From: Mesorhizobium sp. WSM4904
GTDB taxonomy: Bacteria > Pseudomonadota > Alphaproteobacteria > Rhizobiales > Rhizobiaceae
DNA: 64,000 bases
Direction: 5' to 3'
Assembly: GCF_029674545.1 (NCBI RefSeq)
Contig: NZ_CP121354.1
Coordinates: forward strand, 3,233,001 to 3,297,000
Both the position numbers and the translations under genes were made by a program. Within the stretch, counting starts at the first letter, position 1. Every line of letters starts with the position of its first letter. Positions 9,712-18,202 of the stretch are shown one piece after another. The notes under the pieces are model-generated. The model did not search any database, had not been told where the DNA came from, and was given only the letters and a program-made list of their open reading frames with translations.

Positions 9712-10115
9712 CGACAGAATTACCCATTCTTGCGCTTGAGTCCGATCGTTGCCGGACCGGCGCAAAGTCAAGGTGCCCCGAGGCGAGCTTAGTGAACCCG
9801 CGGGATTTATCAACCTGGCGAGCAGAGCGTCACGGCTCTGCTTTAGTCCTATTCCCATAGCGAGGAGGTCGGGCGTGACGGCTCGCCGGAACTGCGCGGA
9901 AATTTCCGAACCGAGCCTCGGGATCGGCACCGCGTCCACAACGCAACTGCCTCGAGGCGGGTGAGGGAGGGGGACCTTGGTAGAATAGACTTATGAGGTG
10001 GATCGTTCGATTATCGCGACCTCACGGCAACCAGGAAATGGAATTTTTTGTTGCAGGGCAGGCCTCAAGCCCGCCGGGACGGGAAATTCTTCGACTGCCT
10101 TGGGAGGAATGCCTC
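9712..10115. other. Divergent intergenic region, promoters expected
   Basis: About 400 bases separate two oppositely directed C1-metabolism genes and should hold both promoters. I see no convincing gene here. A Shine-Dalgarno GGGAGG lies at 10102-10107 for the rightward gene. No clear regulator palindrome was found. Confidence 0.5.
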
Positions 10116-11243
10116 ATGAAAACGCGAGCCGCAGTTGCCGTTGGTGCGGGAAAGCCGCTTGAGATCATGGAGGTGGACCTCGAGGGGCCGCGCGAGGGCG
10201 AGGTGCTGGTCGAGGTGAAGGCGACCGGCATTTGCCACACCGACGAGTTCACGCTGTCGGGCGCCGACCCGGAAGGCATTTTCCCGGCGATCCTCGGCCA
10301 TGAGGGCGCGGGCATCGTCGTCGACGTCGGCAAGGGCGTGACCTCGGTCAAGAAGGGCGACCATGTCATCCCGCTCTACACGCCCGAATGCCGGCAGTGC
10401 CCGTCGTGTCTGTCGCGCAAGACCAACCTGTGCACCGCCATCCGCGCCACGCAGGGGCAAGGGTTGATGCCCGACGGCACCTCGCGCTTCTCGGTCGATG
10501 GCGAAAAGCTCTTCCACTATATGGGCTGCTCGACCTTCTCCAACTTCACCGTGCTGCCGGAGATCGCGGTTGCCAAGGTCAATCCCGACGCCCCCTTCGA
10601 CAAGATCTGCTACATCGGCTGCGGGGTGACCACCGGCATCGGCGCGGTCATCAACACGGCCAAGGTCGAGCAGGGCGCGATCGCGGTGGTCTTCGGCCTC
10701 GGCGGCATCGGCTTGAACGTCATCCAGGGGCTGAAGCTTGCCGGCGCCGACATGATCGTCGGCGTCGATTTAAACAACGACAAGAAGGCCTGGGGCGAGA
10801 AGTTCGGCATGACGCATTTCGTCAATCCGAAGGAGATCGACGGCGACATCGTGCCTTACCTGGTCAACATGACCAAGCGCGGCGCCGACCAGATCGGCGG
10901 CGCCGACTACACCTTCGACTGCACCGGCAACACCAAGGTGATGCGCCAGGCGCTGGAGGCCTCGCATCGCGGCTGGGGCAAGTCGGTCATCATCGGCGTC
11001 GCCGGCGCCGGCCAGGAGATTGCGACCAGGCCCTTCCAGCTGGTCACCGGCCGCACCTGGATGGGCACCGCCTTCGGCGGCGCGCGCGGCCGCACCGACG
11101 TGCCCAGGATCGTCGACTGGTACATGGAAAAGAAGATCCAGATCGATCCGATGATCACCCATACGCTGCAGCTGGAAGACATCAACAAGGGCTTCGACCT
11201 CATGCATGAGGGCAAGTCGATCCGCAGTGTCGTGGTTTACTGA
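10116..11243 (+). CDS. adhC/flhA: S-(hydroxymethyl)glutathione dehydrogenase / class III alcohol dehydrogenase
   Basis: This zinc- and NAD-dependent enzyme oxidises S-hydroxymethylglutathione, formed from formaldehyde and glutathione, to S-formylglutathione. The 375-residue protein from ATG 10116 (GGGAGG 8 bases upstream) matches the class III length. Visible features are the catalytic zinc site [14 protein letters not shown], the structural zinc cluster [15 protein letters not shown], and the NAD-binding [14 protein letters not shown]. It stands divergent from the PQQ-associated cluster and before gfa, consistent with detoxifying or using formaldehyde made from methanol. Confidence 0.96.
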   Translation: MKTRAAVAVGAGKPLEIMEVDLEGPREGEVLVEVKATGICHTDEFTLSGADPEGIFPAILGHEGAGIVVDVGKGVTSVKKGDHVIPLYTPECRQCPSCLSRKTNLCTAIRATQGQGLMPDGTSRFSVDGEKLFHYMGCSTFSNFTVLPEIAVAKVNPDAPFDKICYIGCGVTTGIGAVINTAKVEQGAIAVVFGLGGIGLNVIQGLKLAGADMIVGVDLNNDKKAWGEKFGMTHFVNPKEIDGDIVPYLVNMTKRGADQIGGADYTFDCTGNTKVMRQALEASHRGWGKSVIIGVAGAGQEIATRPFQLVTGRTWMGTAFGGARGRTDVPRIVDWYMEKKIQIDPMITHTLQLEDINKGFDLMHEGKSIRSVVVY

Positions 11244-11259
11244 AGCAATGCCGCTAGGC

Positions 11260-11279
11260 CGCGGGCCGAAACGCCCGCG
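11260..11279 (+). terminator. Intercistronic hairpin
   Basis: A perfect 7-bp GC stem (CGCGGGC / GCCCGCG) with a six-base loop follows the dehydrogenase stop by 16 bases. There is no long U tract, so it is more likely a mRNA-stabilising or partial-termination hairpin than a full terminator before gfa. Confidence 0.45.
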
Positions 11280-11310
11280 CCCTTTGTGGTCAACATGGGA
11301 GGAAGTGTAA

Positions 11311-11880
11311 ATGGCGGAAAAACTGCATCCGAAGATCGACAACGGCCTGCCGAAGGAAAGCGCTTCCTTTGCTGGCGGCACGCTGGTCTGCGCCTGCACC
11401 AGCAACCCGGTGAGGGTGAAGGTCAAGGGCCAGATCGCCCACAACCACGCCTGCGGCTGCACCAAATGCTGGAAGCCGGAAGGGGCGATCTTCTCGGTGG
11501 TGGCGGTTGCCGGCACAAGCGACGTCACCGTCACCGAGAACGGCGACAAGCTGAAGGTGGTCGATCCGGCGGCGCTGATCCAGCGCCATGCCTGCACCGG
11601 CTGCGGCGTGCACATGTACGGCCCGGTCGAGCGCGACCATCCCTTCAAGGGCCTGTCCTTCATCCATCCCGAGCGCTTCGAGGAGGACGGCTGGTCGCCG
11701 CCTGGCTTCGCCGCCTTCGTCTCCTCGATCATCGAATCCGGCGTCGACCCGAGCCGCATGGCCGGCATCCGCGCCCAGCTGAAGTCGATCGGGCTCGAAC
11801 CCTATGACTGCCTCAACCCAGGCCTGATGGACTACATCGCCACCTGGACGGCCAAGAAATCAGGCGCTTTGGCGGCATAG
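11311..11880 (+). CDS. gfa: S-(hydroxymethyl)glutathione synthase Gfa
   Basis: A 189-residue zinc protein of the GFA family, which promotes or carries the formaldehyde-glutathione adduct used by the dehydrogenase encoded upstream. The zinc-binding cysteines are visible in [17 protein letters not shown] and HACTGCGVH. It lies 67 bases downstream of adhC/flhA on the same strand, with GGAGG before its ATG. Paracoccus has the same pair. The enzymatic versus carrier role of Gfa is debated; the family call is firm. Confidence 0.93.
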   Translation: MAEKLHPKIDNGLPKESASFAGGTLVCACTSNPVRVKVKGQIAHNHACGCTKCWKPEGAIFSVVAVAGTSDVTVTENGDKLKVVDPAALIQRHACTGCGVHMYGPVERDHPFKGLSFIHPERFEEDGWSPPGFAAFVSSIIESGVDPSRMAGIRAQLKSIGLEPYDCLNPGLMDYIATWTAKKSGALAA

Positions 11881-12156
11881 TCCGCATTGCCGCGGCGGGG
11901 GGCGCGTCAGCCGCGCCGAAAACGTCTGGGCGCTCGGCGAGGCCATATTCCTCGCCGAGCGCCTCGGAGCATCTGAATCCACCGCCCATCTTGGCGCTGT
12001 GATCGATCCGTGGAGATAGCCAATTCGCGATACCGCAGGGTCGGAATTCACGAGCTGTCCACCGCGATGGAAACGCAGCGACGGCTGGCGGCCATTCTTC
12101 TCGCCGGCGAAGAACATCGCCATCGATCCGGTTCGAAGCGGACGCTCCAGGGCTTT

Positions 12157-12570
12157 CTACGGCTGCAGTCTGCCGGGCCGCCCGCGGCCGAGCGAGCCGT
12201 CAGCACGGGCCTGCAGGTAGGCATAGATTTCGTCCACATAGGGTGCGAAGTTGGGATCGCCGGCAAAGCCTTTCATCACCGAGCCGCCGTCGGCACGGCC
12301 GTTCAGCACGGCGCGCCGGAAGGCTTCGATGTCGGGCAGCCGGCTGACCAGGGACGGCGCGAAGGTCGACCCCACGCCGTCGGGGCCGTGGCAGCGGCCA
12401 CAGCCCGCATGATAACGCCTGAAACCGTCATAGGTCCGCGCATCGGCCTTGCCGTCCACGACCCTATAGAACTTTCCGGGAGCGGCGGCATCCCGCGCCT
12501 CCGCTCCTGCGCCGGCCGTGAGGCTCAGGACAGCGGAAGCCAGGACAACCCTCTGCAGCAAGCTACCCAT
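12157..12570 (-). CDS. Methanol-oxidation type c-type cytochrome (XoxG-like)
   Basis: A 137-residue periplasmic cytochrome c with signal peptide (LLQRVVLASAVLSLTAGAGA), a single heme motif CGRCH, and a likely distal Met ligand in SVMKGF. The pattern YRVVDGKADARTYDGFRRYH before the heme and DEIYAYLQARADG after it resembles the methanol-metabolism-related cytochromes that take electrons from lanthanide methanol dehydrogenase XoxF. I place the start at the ATG at 12570 rather than an upstream TTG. No methanol dehydrogenase is in the window. The 276 bases between gfa and this gene hold no visible gene. Confidence 0.75.
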   Translation of the reverse strand: MGSLLQRVVLASAVLSLTAGAGAEARDAAAPGKFYRVVDGKADARTYDGFRRYHAGCGRCHGPDGVGSTFAPSLVSRLPDIEAFRRAVLNGRADGGSVMKGFAGDPNFAPYVDEIYAYLQARADGSLGRGRPGRLQP

Positions 12571-12837
12571 CTGTCCGTCATCCAACAGCGGCGGAAATCC
12601 ATTCGCCGGACCGACAGGCCGAAATCACCCTACTTGGTCGCTCCTGGGCGAAAACAGGAGCGAAGCTCCATCGTGGCGCCCCTGGATCCCGTACCCTCCG
12701 CCGCAAAACGCGGCAGAACAGAACTCCGCGCCGTCGCAACGCTCTGAAGTCATGGCGCAGGATCCCGAAGGTCTGCGCCACGCCGGTTCAGGATGACGAT
12801 GGAATGGGCGCCCCCCAACGGTGCCGGCCAGCCCTAT

Positions 12838-13239
12838 TCAGGGCGCGGTGGCAGACGTCCTGACCGGCTCCGCGCTATCCAGCGTCAGGTCGTTCTCCGC
12901 GGCGGTGGCCGGAACGAAGTTCGGGTCGCTCACGAGCAGTGTCTTGCCGTCGCGCAATATTTCGAAATCGATCGACGGCTGGCCGACGGCCTGCGGCACG
13001 GAGATCATCATGCGCTGGCCCGGCGCGAGCGTGGAGACGACGCGGACCGGCTGCTGCTCGGCCCCGGAAGCCATGGTCGCGACGACCCGGTAGCCGTCCT
13101 GCTCGACCGTGTAATAGACGGCGCCGCTGAAGCTGCCGAGCTGGATGCTGTGGCCGCTGCCCGGTACCAGTTCCGATGCCGCCGCGCCACCCGTGGCGGC
13201 GAGCAGCGCAAATGCAAATGCGCCAAAACGTCTGGTCAT
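12838..13239 (-). CDS. Secreted hypothetical protein, 133 aa
   Basis: A small exported protein: signal peptide MTRRFGAFAFALLAATGGAA, then a mature beta-rich domain of about 110 residues with no cysteine. It lies on the same strand as the XoxG-like cytochrome, about 270 bases upstream of it. I do not recognise a domain. A role in periplasmic C1 oxidation is only suggested by position. Confidence 0.65.
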   Translation of the reverse strand: MTRRFGAFAFALLAATGGAAASELVPGSGHSIQLGSFSGAVYYTVEQDGYRVVATMASGAEQQPVRVVSTLAPGQRMMISVPQAVGQPSIDFEILRDGKTLLVSDPNFVPATAAENDLTLDSAEPVRTSATAP

Positions 13240-13445
13240 CGCTATCTCTCCTTCGGTTCAGCGAACTCCCGGACAGGCGGCCCGCCCGGAATATCAACTG
13301 ACTTGAGCCTACGCGCCGCGGCTTTCCCGCACATCGGTACGATCACCCAAATTTCGGCTGTCGCGTTCCTAATTTCGCTACAGCGCTTTCCATTTGAACC
13401 GGTCCTGTTTCTCCGACGGCAAGCCGCCTGACAAAGGGGAAGTCC

Positions 13446-13465
13446 GCCGGGGGAAACCCTCCGGC
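13446..13465. terminator. Weak hairpin downstream of the LuxR-type gene
   Basis: An 8-bp stem (GCCGGGGG / CCCtCCGGC, one bulged T) with a three-base AAA loop lies 33 bases past the stop of the regulator at 13499. There is no U tract on either strand, so termination is uncertain. Confidence 0.25.
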
Positions 13466-13498
13466 AAAACGATTCAATCAGGAACGAAAGGCTTCGGA

Positions 13499-16216
13499 TC
13501 AGGGCGCGGCGACGGTGGGGAGCAGCCACGGCTCGCCGCGCAGCCGTAGCAGCACTTCCATCCGGTTGGCGGCGTTGAACTTGCCGAGCACCGATGAGAC
13601 CTGGTGCTCGATGGTGCGCGGCGATCGCGACAGGGTCCGGGCGACCTCCTTGTTGCTCTTGCCCTCCGCGATCAGCGCGAGCACTTGCTGCTCGTGCTGC
13701 GTCAGGCCGAGCGGGTGCTGGCGGGCGGCCGTGTACGGACCCCGGCGCACCTTCGGCAGCCGGCCGGCGATGCCCAGGCGCTGCGCCAGCTTGCGCGCCA
13801 GCATCGCGGCGGGACGCGCCTCGATCGCCTCCAGCCTTGTCACGGCGCTCGCCAACGCCATCGCGGTATCGGCGCCTTGCACCTGCATCAGCGCAAGCGC
13901 CGCCTCGTAGGGGAGGCCGAGGCGCTCCCATTCCCTGGCCGCTGTCAACGGATCGCCGGAAAGCTCGACCGCGCGCCGCCACGGAATGCGTGTCGTCGGC
14001 GCCGGCAGCGGCTCCTCCATCCCGCATCGTCGCCACCACACAGCCAGTTCGCCGAGATCGGAAGGGCGGAAGTTGGCGAGATCCATCGCAGCCAGCGCCG
14101 CCAGCTGCTCGTGGCCGGCTGCGCGGTCCTCGGCAAGCCAGGCGGCCTCGGTCAGCGCCATACGAACCGGCACGATGCGTTGCAGCTCGCCGGTCGGCAG
14201 TCCCTCCTCCAGCGCCTGCTGCAGCAGGGCAGGGCCGCCGGGTTCGCCCAGCCGCACGCGCACCCTGCCAAGCACGGTGAGCGCCGGCAGGTGCATGACC
14301 ACCGGCAGGCGTTCCAGTTTCATCACGCCCTGCGCTATGGTCTCGGCGTCGCGAAAGCGGCCCTGCTCCATGCGAAGCTGCGCCTGCCGGCCGAGCAGAT
14401 ACTGCGCCGGCGAATCGAGGTCATGCCGGGCGGCGAACACGATACCTTCGGAGAGCAGCCGCTCGGCGAGCGCGAAGTCCTTGGACACGACCGCATATTC
14501 GGCATAGTTGGTGTAGGCTCGCGCCGCATGGTCGTGGAACCCGTGCTCGAGCGCGAGCGCCAGGCTTTCCTCCATTCGTTCGCGACCGCCCGGACGGTCG
14601 TCGAACAAAAGCGAGGTGCCGACATTGTTCAAGGCATGGACGCGCGTTTCGACCTCGCCTAGCCGGTCGGCCAGGGTGATCGCGCGCAGGCCCCACTCGA
14701 TCGCCTCGTCGAAGCGGTAGTGCAGCATATGCAGCTGCGAGCAGGTGCTGTAGGCCATCGCCAGTTCCGGCCCGGGCGGCAGGTTTTCCACCTCGCGCAC
14801 CGCTTCGTTGGCAAAATGTTCCGCCTGCTCGCCTTCGCCGCGGCGCCAATGCAGCCTGGAAAGGTTGCGCAGGTTGAGGCTGACCTTGTCCGGGCGGTCG
14901 AGTTCCCGCCAGAGCGCGATGGCGCGATGCCGCGCTTCGATGATCGTGTCATAGACCTGCAGTGCCAGCCCGGCCTCGTAGGCCCAGGATTCGTAGAGCT
15001 GGGCCGCCTCGGCCGGCGGCGCCTGCGCGATGTATCTGAGCGCCGTCGCCAGATGCGAGGCGGCTTCGCTATGCGCCCCCAGCCGCGCGGCCTGCGCCGC
15101 GGCCCGCGGCGCGAGTTCGAGAACGCGCGCGCCGTTGTCGGCGGCGGCGGCGTGATGCACCCGGCGCGCAAGCTGGGCGCCAGCCTGTGCTGCCGGAAGC
15201 CTTGCCATCGCTGCCTCCGCCTTGGCATGAAGCGACCGCTGAAGGCTGGGCGACAGCCGCTCGAGCGTCGCCTGCCTGGCCAGCTCATGGCGGAAGGTCA
15301 GGGCGCCTTGAGCGTCCCGCCGCAGCAATCCGCGAGCCACGCAGCGGTCCACGACAGCGTCGACCTCGGCGCCGAGAAGGGCGCGGATCAGCCACGGCTC
15401 CACGCTGCCCGGCTCTATGCTCATCATCTCCAGCACCTCGCGCTCGCCGGCCGTCAGGCGCGACAACCGCGACCACACGGCGTCGCGGATGGAATCGGGG
15501 ACGTGCCCCGGCTCCGCCTCGCTGCTTGCCAGAAGCTCGGAGACGAAAAACGGATTGCCCCCGGTGATCTGGTAAAGATCGGCGCCGGCGCGGCCCGACT
15601 GTTCGGCGAGTGCCGTGATCGCCTGGGGCGAAAGCGGCTTCAGCGCGATGCGGGTCAGCGATGCCGCCGGCAGATCGCCTCTTATATGCGTGAGCGGATG
15701 GTCGGCGACGAGCTCGTCGCTGCGCGCGCTCAGCACCAGCAAGGCGCGAAGCACGGAAATGCGACGGCCGAGATATCGGATAAGATCGAGCGTCGCATTG
15801 TCGGCCCAATGCACGTCCTCGAAAACGAGTACCGTGGTTCCTGACCGGTGCTGAAGCGCATCGAGGAGCGCGGGAAAGAGCCGCTCGGGCGCGGCTCCCT
15901 GGTCGAGCAGCGCTGCGACCTCGGGGTCGAGCGCCCGCGCCATGTCCTGCAGGGGCCCGAGCGGACGGGGCGTGAAAAGCGCCTCGCACCAGCCCCACAA
16001 CACCCGACAGCCTTCGCCCGCGCGGTCGGTGAATTCCTGCAGCAGCGAAGTCTTGCCTATCCCGGCCTCGCCTTCGAGCAGCACGATGCCGCCCCGCCCC
16101 TCGGCGGCACTGGCCGCGGTTGCCAGCAAAGTTTTGAGAGGTCCCTCTCGCTCGAGCAGCATTGGTGCAACCGTTTCCAGAACATGTCGCCCAAGAATGC
16201 CCCGCGTTTGCCACAT
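13499..16216 (-). CDS. LuxR-family regulator with AAA ATPase domain (LAL/MalT-like)
   Basis: A protein of about 900 residues: an N-terminal AAA/STAND ATPase with P-loop GEAGIGKTS and a following FEDVHWAD Walker B-type motif, a long helical TPR-like middle, and a C-terminal LuxR helix-turn-helix (LTQHEQQVLALIAEGKSNKE). Such large regulators bind an effector and ATP, oligomerise and activate promoters. The start is uncertain: candidates are ATG 16216, ATG 16162 (MLLEREGPL, the usual family beginning) and an upstream TTG at 16294; none has a strong ribosome site. The target genes are unknown. Confidence 0.85.
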   Translation of the reverse strand: MWQTRGILGRHVLETVAPMLLEREGPLKTLLATAASAAEGRGGIVLLEGEAGIGKTSLLQEFTDRAGEGCRVLWGWCEALFTPRPLGPLQDMARALDPEVAALLDQGAAPERLFPALLDALQHRSGTTVLVFEDVHWADNATLDLIRYLGRRISVLRALLVLSARSDELVADHPLTHIRGDLPAASLTRIALKPLSPQAITALAEQSGRAGADLYQITGGNPFFVSELLASSEAEPGHVPDSIRDAVWSRLSRLTAGEREVLEMMSIEPGSVEPWLIRALLGAEVDAVVDRCVARGLLRRDAQGALTFRHELARQATLERLSPSLQRSLHAKAEAAMARLPAAQAGAQLARRVHHAAAADNGARVLELAPRAAAQAARLGAHSEAASHLATALRYIAQAPPAEAAQLYESWAYEAGLALQVYDTIIEARHRAIALWRELDRPDKVSLNLRNLSRLHWRRGEGEQAEHFANEAVREVENLPPGPELAMAYSTCSQLHMLHYRFDEAIEWGLRAITLADRLGEVETRVHALNNVGTSLLFDDRPGGRERMEESLALALEHGFHDHAARAYTNYAEYAVVSKDFALAERLLSEGIVFAARHDLDSPAQYLLGRQAQLRMEQGRFRDAETIAQGVMKLERLPVVMHLPALTVLGRVRVRLGEPGGPALLQQALEEGLPTGELQRIVPVRMALTEAAWLAEDRAAGHEQLAALAAMDLANFRPSDLGELAVWWRRCGMEEPLPAPTTRIPWRRAVELSGDPLTAAREWERLGLPYEAALALMQVQGADTAMALASAVTRLEAIEARPAAMLARKLAQRLGIAGRLPKVRRGPYTAARQHPLGLTQHEQQVLALIAEGKSNKEVARTLSRSPRTIEHQVSSVLGKFNAANRMEVLLRLRGEPWLLPTVAAP

Positions 16217-16651
16217 GCTTGCAAGCAAGACAGTGGAGCGCCTCACAAAAGGCGGTTCGAACGCGACGCGCTTCAAGCCGCGAGTGTACCCCAACCAGGT
16301 CGGCTTTCCATTAGCATCGCTTAAAATTAGGCCAAATCCCGGCAGGCCCGATCACTTCCGGTACGCTCATGCGGGTGCGCAGGATATCGACGCCGCCATT
16401 CAGTGTCGCGGCCAAAAGGTCCGGGGGCGTTTAGCGCGACGGCATTGCGGCATGCCCCACCCAAGAACCGGCGGACGCGCGACGGCGCCAGACCGCATCT
16501 GGTTGAGGAGGCGTAAGTCAGATATGTTCACGAAACAAAGCCTGAGAAAACTGGAAAGGCCCGCTTCGCCAGGACACGCCGATTGGGGATGCAGGTGCGG
16601 CGACATTGCCGGTGGGGTAGCTTGGCCGAAGGCCGGTATGGAGAGAATGGG
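16217..16651. other. Intergenic region without recognised gene
   Basis: About 430 bases upstream of the LuxR-type gene, probably holding its promoter. No reading frame here looks coding and no clear operator was seen. Confidence 0.4.
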
Positions 16652-16849
16652 ATGCGCGCAGCGCGCATGGGCTGCAGGCTTGGCTTGCGAGCACTCACTG
16701 CGCTGGCGTTTGTCGTCGCGCCTCTTCAACTCTCCTTAGACGGTTCTGTCGTGACCAAGGCCTATGCCGGCAAGGGCGGCAACGGGCAAACGCCTCGACG
16801 GCAGTCCTCAGCCTGGCCTTGCAGCGAGGCGCCTACTCTGATTCCTTAA
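16652..16849 (+). pseudogene. Possible truncated remnant of a small secreted Gly/Lys-rich protein
   Basis: A 65-codon frame begins MRAARMGCRLGLRALTALAF with a plausible signal peptide ending near VTKAYA, then KGGNGQ. The next residues (TPRRQSSAWPCSEAP) look out of frame with what precedes. I recall Rhizobiales secreted proteins that start this way and continue as GGNGNG-rich repeats, so this looks like a truncated or frameshifted copy. A GGAGAG sequence precedes the ATG. It could also be an intact tiny secreted peptide. Confidence 0.35.
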
Positions 16850-16936
16850 CGTCGGTGGGGATCGCCTGATTCGTGCGCTTGCTGCGCCGGCTCCGCATGG
16901 TGCGGCGCGGCGGGTGCCTGCCGTAGAGGGATCACA

Positions 16937-17929
16937 ATGACCGCCAAGCCGGAAATCCTGGAGATGAGACCTAAGATCACCGTAGTCGGGGTCGGCGGCG
17001 CCGGCGGAAACGCGGTCAACAACATGATTGCCGAAGGCTTGCAAGGGGTCGAGTTCGTCGTTGCCAATACCGACGCTCAGGCGCTCACCATGTCGAAGTC
17101 GCCAAGACTGATTCAGTTGGGCGCGCACGTGACCGAGGGCCTGGGGGCCGGATCCTTGCCCCAGGTCGGCAGCGCGGCGGCAGAGGAATCCATCGATGAG
17201 ATCATGGATCATCTGGCGGGAACGCATATGTGTTTCATCACCGCCGGCATGGGGGGCGGCACAGGGACCGGCGCCGCGCCCATCATTGCGCGCGCCGCGC
17301 GCGATGCCGGCATCTTGACGGTGGCCGTCGTCACCAAGCCGTTCGTGTTCGAAGGCAAGCGCAGGACGCAGGCCGCCGAGGAAGGCATAGAACGCCTTCG
17401 CGAGAGCGCCGATACGGTCATCGTCATCCCGAACCAGAACCTCTTCAGGGTCGCCGACGCCAGGACAACGTTTGCCGACGCATTTGCCATGGCGGACCGC
17501 GTTCTCTACGCGGGTGTCGGCTGCATCACCGATCTCATCGTGAAAGAAGGCCTGATCAATCTCGACTTCGCCGACGTGAAGTCAGTGATGCGGGACATGG
17601 GCCGGGCGATGATGGGAACCGGCGAGGCCTCCGGAGAGGGTCGCGCAAGGACGGCGGCGGAGGCCGCAATCGCCAATCCGCTCCTCGACGAAGCCTCCAT
17701 GACCGGCGCCAGGGGCCTGCTGGTATCGATCTGCGGCGGCATGGACATGACACTGTTCGAGGTCGACGAAGCTGCGACGCGGATACGCGAAGAGGTCGAT
17801 GCCGACGCCGACATTATCGTCGGTGCCATCTTCGACCAGGCGCTGGCGGGAAAGTTCCGGGTGTCGGTCGTCGCAACGGGCCTGCGGCAGAACGCGGACA
17901 TGGCACAGCTCGAGCAAAGGATCGCTTGA
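16937..17929 (+). CDS. ftsZ2: Second, short FtsZ (FtsZ2-type) tubulin-like GTPase
   Basis: A 330-residue FtsZ with the tubulin signature GGGTGTG at 106-112, an N-terminal [14 protein letters not shown] nucleotide-binding loop and the T7-loop region [11 protein letters not shown]. Catalytic features look intact. The protein ends soon after the core domain (MAQLEQRIA) and lacks the long linker and conserved C-terminal peptide that bind FtsA and other partners. Sinorhizobium meliloti is known to have a similar tail-less FtsZ2 of about 36 kDa besides the main FtsZ. The gene stands alone, away from any division cluster. Its role is not known. Confidence 0.9.
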   Translation: MTAKPEILEMRPKITVVGVGGAGGNAVNNMIAEGLQGVEFVVANTDAQALTMSKSPRLIQLGAHVTEGLGAGSLPQVGSAAAEESIDEIMDHLAGTHMCFITAGMGGGTGTGAAPIIARAARDAGILTVAVVTKPFVFEGKRRTQAAEEGIERLRESADTVIVIPNQNLFRVADARTTFADAFAMADRVLYAGVGCITDLIVKEGLINLDFADVKSVMRDMGRAMMGTGEASGEGRARTAAEAAIANPLLDEASMTGARGLLVSICGGMDMTLFEVDEAATRIREEVDADADIIVGAIFDQALAGKFRVSVVATGLRQNADMAQLEQRIA

Positions 17930-18202
17930 AGCCAGAACTCTCCGCTTCAGGGGTGGCAAACCCCACTGCATCACATTGATTTCCTTGCCTTATCGGGGGC
18001 CTTTATCGAGGTTTCCCATTCCTGTTGCTCCAAAGCGACAGGCAACACGAGCGCCGTGGCCAACAGCAGCGGCTCGCAGTCTCCGAGACTTCCAAGACGC
18101 AGCGGTAGATCTGGCTGGAGCAATTTGCGGGGCCGTTCGCCTGCCACCGAATCGAACGGAACAGTTTTGGTTCTGGCAAGTTCGATAGCAGGGAGGAACC
18201 CG

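Noticed and set aside
12010..12747. 245-aa plus-strand frame
   Set aside because: It overlaps the clear cytochrome c on the other strand and its product has no recognisable pattern.
12640..12800. Region with repeated GGATCC and short GC hairpins, thought of as a dispersed repeat
   Set aside because: It resembles intergenic repeats I recall from Mesorhizobium, but only one copy is in the window, so it cannot be supported here.
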